A stretch of 11,644 bases of DNA from Euperipatoides rowelli (Eukaryota; Onychophora; Udeonychophora; Euonychophora; Peripatopsidae), in NCBI GenBank assembly GCA_003024985.2, contig PXIH01S0058905.1, one strand, 5' to 3'. The notes under the pieces were generated by a model that saw only the letters and a program-made list of their open reading frames with translations, made no database searches and had not been told where the DNA came from. The position numbers and the translations under genes were made by a program. The number at the start of each line of letters is the position of its first letter. Position 1 is the first letter of the stretch. Shown here in pieces: positions 8,504 to 11,644 of this stretch.

Positions 8504-8797
8504 TATGAAATCAGGCCTTGATGCTGCACTACTTTCTTGATCTACCAATCGCTAATCTCAATAAACAACAACAATATCAAACCTGCGAAAATCTGCAAAA
8601 TGGTTGTAGGTGCAAAGAGTTTTAACACCTATCATACTATAAAAACCTATACATACAACCATAGATCAAAATCTTTATCATCAGAATTCATCAATATACA
8701 TATTCAGATCTATCTATATCTTCTTGTCATGAAACAAGAATTAATTATCTTATCTTATGAAATAAAGCTTGTTCCAATGATACTATCCCAAATCATG
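8504..8797. other. AT-rich spacer between the two CpG islands
   Basis: The sequence includes one sizeable plus-strand open frame beginning near 8537, which has no domain-like content and low complexity. A perfect 7-bp inverted pair, gtgcagc and gctgcac, flanks 8505-8522. Nothing else stands out. Confidence 0.5.
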
Positions 8798-8837
8798 TTA
8801 TACATGTTATATTAATCTTATACATGTTATATTAATC
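8798..8837. repeat. Perfect 20-bp tandem duplication
   Basis: The phrase ttatacatgttatattaatc occurs at 8798-8817 and again, without change, at 8818-8837. Identity indicates a recent slippage event or a collapsed or expanded assembly repeat. Confidence 0.97.
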
Positions 8838-8865
8838 ACTTCACAGAATGTAAAATCACCACAGT

Positions 8866-9019
8866 AATTTAGTTCCAGTTCCCGTAGCCACCAGACTTCA
8901 TGCCACACTGAATTTTCAACAACGTGCCATAAACATTTCCCACCGTGCGATCACTTTAGAAGAGATGGCCCAACACAGTTTGTTTTAAATTTGTTTCCAA
9001 CATCGAGGAGCCGAAGAAT
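8866..9019 (+). other. Candidate non-coding first exon ending in a splice donor
   Basis: A stretch with raised G+C and at least six CpGs lies in AT-rich DNA. It ends gccgaagaat followed by GTAAGT at 9020-9025, a near-ideal donor core, and the sequence turns AT-rich about 30 bases later. No long reading frame is present, so if it is an exon it would be a 5' untranslated one. No convincing TATA box or initiator could be fixed. A retroposon fragment or chance donor remains possible. Confidence 0.3.
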
Positions 9020-9025
9020 GTAAGT

Positions 9026-9433
9026 CTAGGCCTAGCAACAAATTGCAAACACTAAATAAAATCCTAGGTATAACATTGAAATTCATGAACGGCAAGTTTG
9101 ACCACGCAAGTGTAATTTATGTTTATGCACAATTTAATTTGATTTTTATTTTAATTTTTATAAATCAACTCAAACAAAAATTGATTATTTAAAATTTGAA
9201 GTAACTTTTTAATGTGTCAATTTACATTGTTAATATTCATTACGGTCTATATGGCCAAAATAAAGTTTAACTAACATGTTTGAGTAAATATCTTTTGGCA
9301 TTGTGGTTTTTCATAGGCGGGTGCAAATGAAATGATAGTTAGTTAGTTTAGTTTTTAGAGCAAACAACAGTGCATAATATGATTTATTTATTTCATTCCA
9401 ATTTTAAATATTTTAATTTGCAGAGCGTTTATA
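9026..9433. other. AT-rich intergenic DNA
   Basis: No reading frame, RNA-like fold or element motif is visible. The stretch just left of the tail duplication (about 9370-9430) is simple-sequence-like. Confidence 0.6.
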
Positions 9434-9584
9434 TTCTTTTAACAACCAAATTGTTTTTTTGTTTTTTTTTTTGTAAAAGCAAATCATTTCATCATCAGAA
9501 TTATCTCACAATAAAAGTCTTTTTTTTTTTTCCAAACTAAATTACAATAAATAAAACAATTATGCACAAAAATATAAGCTGGGA
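9434..9584 (-). repeat. Retrotransposon 3' tail module, distal copy, with A-rich end
   Basis: Minus-strand module running from CCCAG (near 9584) through TATATTTTTGTGCATAA, a long A tract (T12 at 9520-9531), GACTTTTATTGTGAGATAAT and AAATGATTTGCTTTT, to an A-rich tail (T11 at 9462-9472 plus T7 at 9454-9460). It is colinear with the copy at 9613-9770, offset 179 to 189 bases. It carries no coding motif. It looks like the 3' untranslated end of a non-LTR element. Confidence 0.75.
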
Positions 9585-9612
9585 GTATAATATATTATCA
9601 TACGAACGTATT

Positions 9613-9770
9613 TATTTACAACAACCAAATTTTTTACGGTACAATTTTTTTTTTTTTTTTTGACAAAGCAAATCATTTAATGGTCAGCATTATCTCACAA
9701 TAAAAGTCCATATTTTTCACAAAAAAATAACAAAAAATAAAAAGGTTATGGACAAAAATGTAGACTGGGG
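9613..9770 (-). repeat. Retrotransposon 3' tail module, proximal copy, ending in A17
   Basis: Second copy of the module. On the minus strand it starts CCCAGTCTACATTTTTGTCCA directly after the truncated ORF2, includes GACTTTTATTGTGAGATAATGC and AAATGATTTGCTTTGTC, and ends in A17 (T17 at 9645-9661). An 18-bp phrase, tatctcacaataaaagtc, is identical in both copies. Position and poly(A) mark it as the 3' end of the element whose ORF1 lies to the right. Confidence 0.78.
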
Positions 9771-9785
9771 TCAGTTACTGACCCC
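9767..9785. repeat. Perfect hairpin at the ORF2/tail junction
   Basis: ggggtcag at 9767-9774 and ctgacccc at 9778-9785 form eight perfect pairs around a three-base loop. The hairpin sits exactly where the endonuclease-like frame ends and the tail module begins. It could be the scar of an internal deletion, or an RNA stem in the 3' end. Confidence 0.9.
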
Positions 9786-10085
9786 ACTGATTGCGGTGTG
9801 ACTGTTAATACCATGTGCAATGGACTTATAATAGCCAGTCTGCTTCTCCATCCATTATTCAAGTTCTCCTTGATTAAATAGTTAACTTGTAAGTCCTTTC
9901 ATATTTCCATCTCATCTCTCAAAGTCCTTCTGGTTTCCTGTAAATATAATATTGAAGCATTTGTTTTATTAAAGCATTTAACAACTATCTTTCCCATTTT
10001 TTTCCTCATTAAGAGTTCTAATATTTGAAGATAATAACACCATTAATTTAGATTGAGTTCCATTCATGTTTAGGTTATTATACAT
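9778..10085 (-). pseudogene. 5' fragment of ORF2, apurinic-type endonuclease, non-LTR retrotransposon
   Basis: ORF2 of such elements encodes an endonuclease that nicks target DNA, followed by reverse transcriptase. A start at 10085 (MYNNLNMNG) or 10067 is followed by SSNIRTLNEEKNGKD, matching the opening strand of the fold (usually NVRTLN). After a frameshift another frame reads NKTNASILYLQETRRTLRDE; QETR at about 9929-9940 holds the catalytic Glu of the QET box. After one stop the same frame reads NGWRSRLAIISP and VTPQSVGSVTDP. About 100 codons are represented, then coding stops at 9778-9785; the rest of the endonuclease and the entire reverse transcriptase are missing. It lies about 110 bases after ORF1 on the same strand, the normal order. 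Confidence 0.8.
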
Positions 10086-10194
10086 GTTGTTATCGTAAAT
10101 TTATTGACACAACCAGATACATAAAAAAATATAAATGAACTCGAAATATTTACACGATTTAAACACATTATTCATTACTGTTCTCCTTTTTTTT

Positions 10195-11484
10195 TTAAAT
10201 TTTATTATCTTGAACGTTTATTTTGCTACCAGAGTCAAATAAATTTTCAGATTTTTTAGTATTGTAATCTAAAATTCTTACCTTACCATCCTTGTTTTTG
10301 TTATATTTATCACCTTCTTTACTATCAGAATTCACCTCCTGTTTTTTTTATTATTTTTAAGCTTTCTCTTATTTCTTTTAACAACCAAACTAAATCCATC
10401 GTTATCCTCCATCTCCGAATTTTATGCACTTTTGATTTCCATCTCCATTTGCAAAGCCTCATTTTTATGACCTTCTAAATTCACATCAGCAGCTAAAGAA
10501 TGCCACAATTTATCATTCTGCGTTAGCTCCTGGTGTCTAAATGCTGCTCACGCGACCACTATTTTTTTTTCCGTAAGTGTGTTGTTTTCATTTTTACTAT
10601 CAGAAGTATTTTTTCATTTAGGATCTTCTTTGTCTTCTCTATCAACACTATAACCTATTTCATGCTCACTAAATCCTCTATCACCTTGCTTATTATTGAG
10701 AGCATCAACATAATATTTTTTTTTGCTTCCTCCTCACAATTCTGATCCACTGCCCACCCTCAACGAATCTTCCACTTTTTCACACTTTGTAATTGAGCAT
10801 TCATAGGCTCCGTGGCCATGGCTTTACAATTTAAACACATTGGTTATCTTCCTTTTACAACTATTAAGAAGGTTAACGAATCCATTGTTAGCAGGTACAG
10901 TATGTCTCTTTCAGATATATTAGTTTTTAAAATTCCCTTAAATTCCCTTTACCAAAATCACACCAGTTTTTACAAAATTGTTATTCGCAACTTTATATTC
11001 CTCATTTTTTATTGAAGTAATAATCATATATCTATCTAATATTTCATTTATTTTATCAAAGTTCTCCATTATAGGGGACCAGTGAATTTGTATGTTGGTA
11101 TACTGTGATAAATCTCCCACACACAGCTGGTATAACATATTGTTGTTCAAATTCACAAAATGAATTCTCTACCAAATTTTTATGTTCGACCATGTCGAAG
11201 TCAATGCCAATATATCAGCTGTTTCTCAGAAAGAATAGTCCAACTACTACTGATATTCCAACTATTTTCATTATGTTCAGTACAATTTCTGATGTATTCA
11301 TTCTAGACTCATTATCCTCACTATATAGGGTAAATATAAGCCGTTTATCAGTATAGGTGCTTTTAAACACTTTGGTCCAAAATTTTAGACTATTGAGTAA
11401 TTTTACATACCTGTCTGAATTAGACTTAATTTCTTTGATGGCAATTCCAAACTCACTCTTGTCTTTTCTCACTTTCCCATTCAT
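10195..11484 (-). pseudogene. Gag-like ORF1 with CCHC zinc knuckle, non-LTR retrotransposon
   Basis: ORF1 proteins bind element RNA to build the retrotransposition particle. The start ATG is at 11482-11484 (MNGKVRKDKSEFG). The first frame runs 89 codons to a TGA at 11215 and continues in the same frame as YIGIDFDMVEHKN. A shift leads to IQIHWSPIMENFDKINEILD and NEEYKVANNNFVKTGVILVK (about 10938-11080), plausibly an RRM-like fold. Then comes SERDILYLLTMDSL and VVKGR*PMCLNCK; with one base lost at about 10815-10825, the end HGAYEC completes a Cys-x2-Cys-x4-His-x4-Cys knuckle (10797-10837). The C-terminal part is lysine/asparagine rich, with MEDNDGFSLVVKRNKRK (about 10361-10413) and a final open run from about 10345 to the TAA at 10195-10197. 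At roughly 430 codons it is near full length. Lesions are few, so it is the youngest element here. The clade is undetermined. Confidence 0.82.
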
Positions 11485-11504
11485 AAAGCTATGGCTTTAT
11501 GAAT
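11479..11504. repeat. Perfect 11-bp inverted repeat over the ORF1 start codon
   Basis: attcataaagc at 11479-11489 and gctttatgaat at 11494-11504 pair perfectly around a four-base loop. On the minus strand the 3' arm contains the ATG of ORF1 (11482-11484). In RNA this stem would enclose the start codon, so it could affect translation start, or it may be chance in AT-rich DNA. Confidence 0.9.
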
Positions 11505-11644
11505 AACGAATAGGACTAGGCTATATTTGTTATGACTAAGCAAACTCTAAGTTTTAATACTAGTCTTTTGAGACTTTGATGAAAATGATAATATAATTTT
11601 AAATAAATATATACACTGTATAGACTTCGTTAATCAATGTCATT
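11505..11644 (-). other. Putative 5' leader of the ORF1 element
   Basis: Sequence upstream of ORF1 on the minus strand, AT-rich, without a coding frame. It would be the 5' untranslated region with the internal promoter if the element is 5' complete, but the window ends before any boundary or target duplication can be seen. Confidence 0.4.

Noticed and set aside
8498-8529. Inverted pair gtgcagc / gctgcac as possible terminal repeats or terminator
   Set aside because: Only seven bases with an 18-base loop, no T-run and no element between them.
9436-10389. Shared phrase tcttttaacaaccaaa at about 9435-9450 and 10374-10389
   Set aside because: One copy is inside the ORF1 coding sequence and the other next to the tail module. 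The flanks do not align, so it is most likely a chance match in AT-rich DNA.
10533-11356. Plus-strand open frames at 10533-10745, 10812-11015 and 11105-11356
   Set aside because: They are antisense to ORF1 of the non-LTR element, which has the start, RRM-like region and zinc knuckle in order on the minus strand.
1-11644. Prokaryotic-type systems: CRISPR, toxin-antitoxin, operons, retrons, tRNA or rRNA genes
   Set aside because: No spaced identical repeats, no adjacent open genes and no ribosome binding sites; all coding homology found is to eukaryotic retroelements. The tRNA-like pieces lack a full cloverleaf.

Overview
This is non-genic DNA from a large, AT-rich eukaryotic genome, most likely an arthropod and probably an insect. 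That guess rests on three things: roughly 70% A+T judged by eye, rare CpG, and layers of decayed class I transposons of kinds common in insects. There are no prokaryotic operons, ribosome binding sites, rRNA, confident tRNA genes or CRISPR arrays. No intact host gene is visible. The longest open frames are under 115 codons. The only persuasive coding signal comes from reverse-transcribing elements broken by stops and frameshifts. Four isolated N bases (819, 5246, 8042, 8162) are single ambiguous calls.

Layout, left to right. 1-533 is the right-hand part of a tandem array with a 132-bp period. About 534-700 is a GC-richer, SINE-like insertion on the minus strand, with a poly(A) tail and box A/B-like motifs. 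724-950 is a short imperfect tandem duplication followed by a T15 tract. 967-2130 is featureless AT-rich DNA. About 2135-2892 is a plus-strand reverse-transcriptase remnant of a non-LTR, RTE-like element with a YADD box. About 2893-5520 holds two minus-strand fragments of one Ty1/copia family in tandem, with a repeat offset of about 1.12 kb. They carry Gag, a zinc knuckle, gag-pre-integrase and the start of integrase. 5521-6090 may be copia leader or LTR sequence, but no LTR ends could be defined. About 6090-6326 is a second SINE-like candidate, on the plus strand. 6940-7390 is a GC-richer block with old coding-like stretches that I do not recognise. 7393-7884 contains three copies of a regularly built 26-bp motif, two of them beside TTAA, which suggests piggyBac-like DNA-transposon ends. 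8305-8510 and 8866-9019 are two CpG-bearing islands, the second ending in a strong GTAAGT splice-donor-like sequence.

The right end (9434 to at least 11504, minus strand) is the best-preserved element. It is a non-LTR retrotransposon with a 5' leader, a gag-like ORF1 (single CCHC knuckle, about 430 codons, a few lesions), the first about 100 codons of an ORF2 apurinic-type endonuclease, and then an abrupt jump to a 3' tail module ending in poly(A). A second copy of that tail module lies immediately beyond. The arrangement looks like a half-LINE, with ORF1 kept and most of ORF2 deleted.

These parts do not work together as a pathway. The window is a nest of dead mobile elements. The points most worth checking are the half-LINE structure with its doubled tail, the copia tandem duplication, the TTAA-linked motif and the CpG islands.
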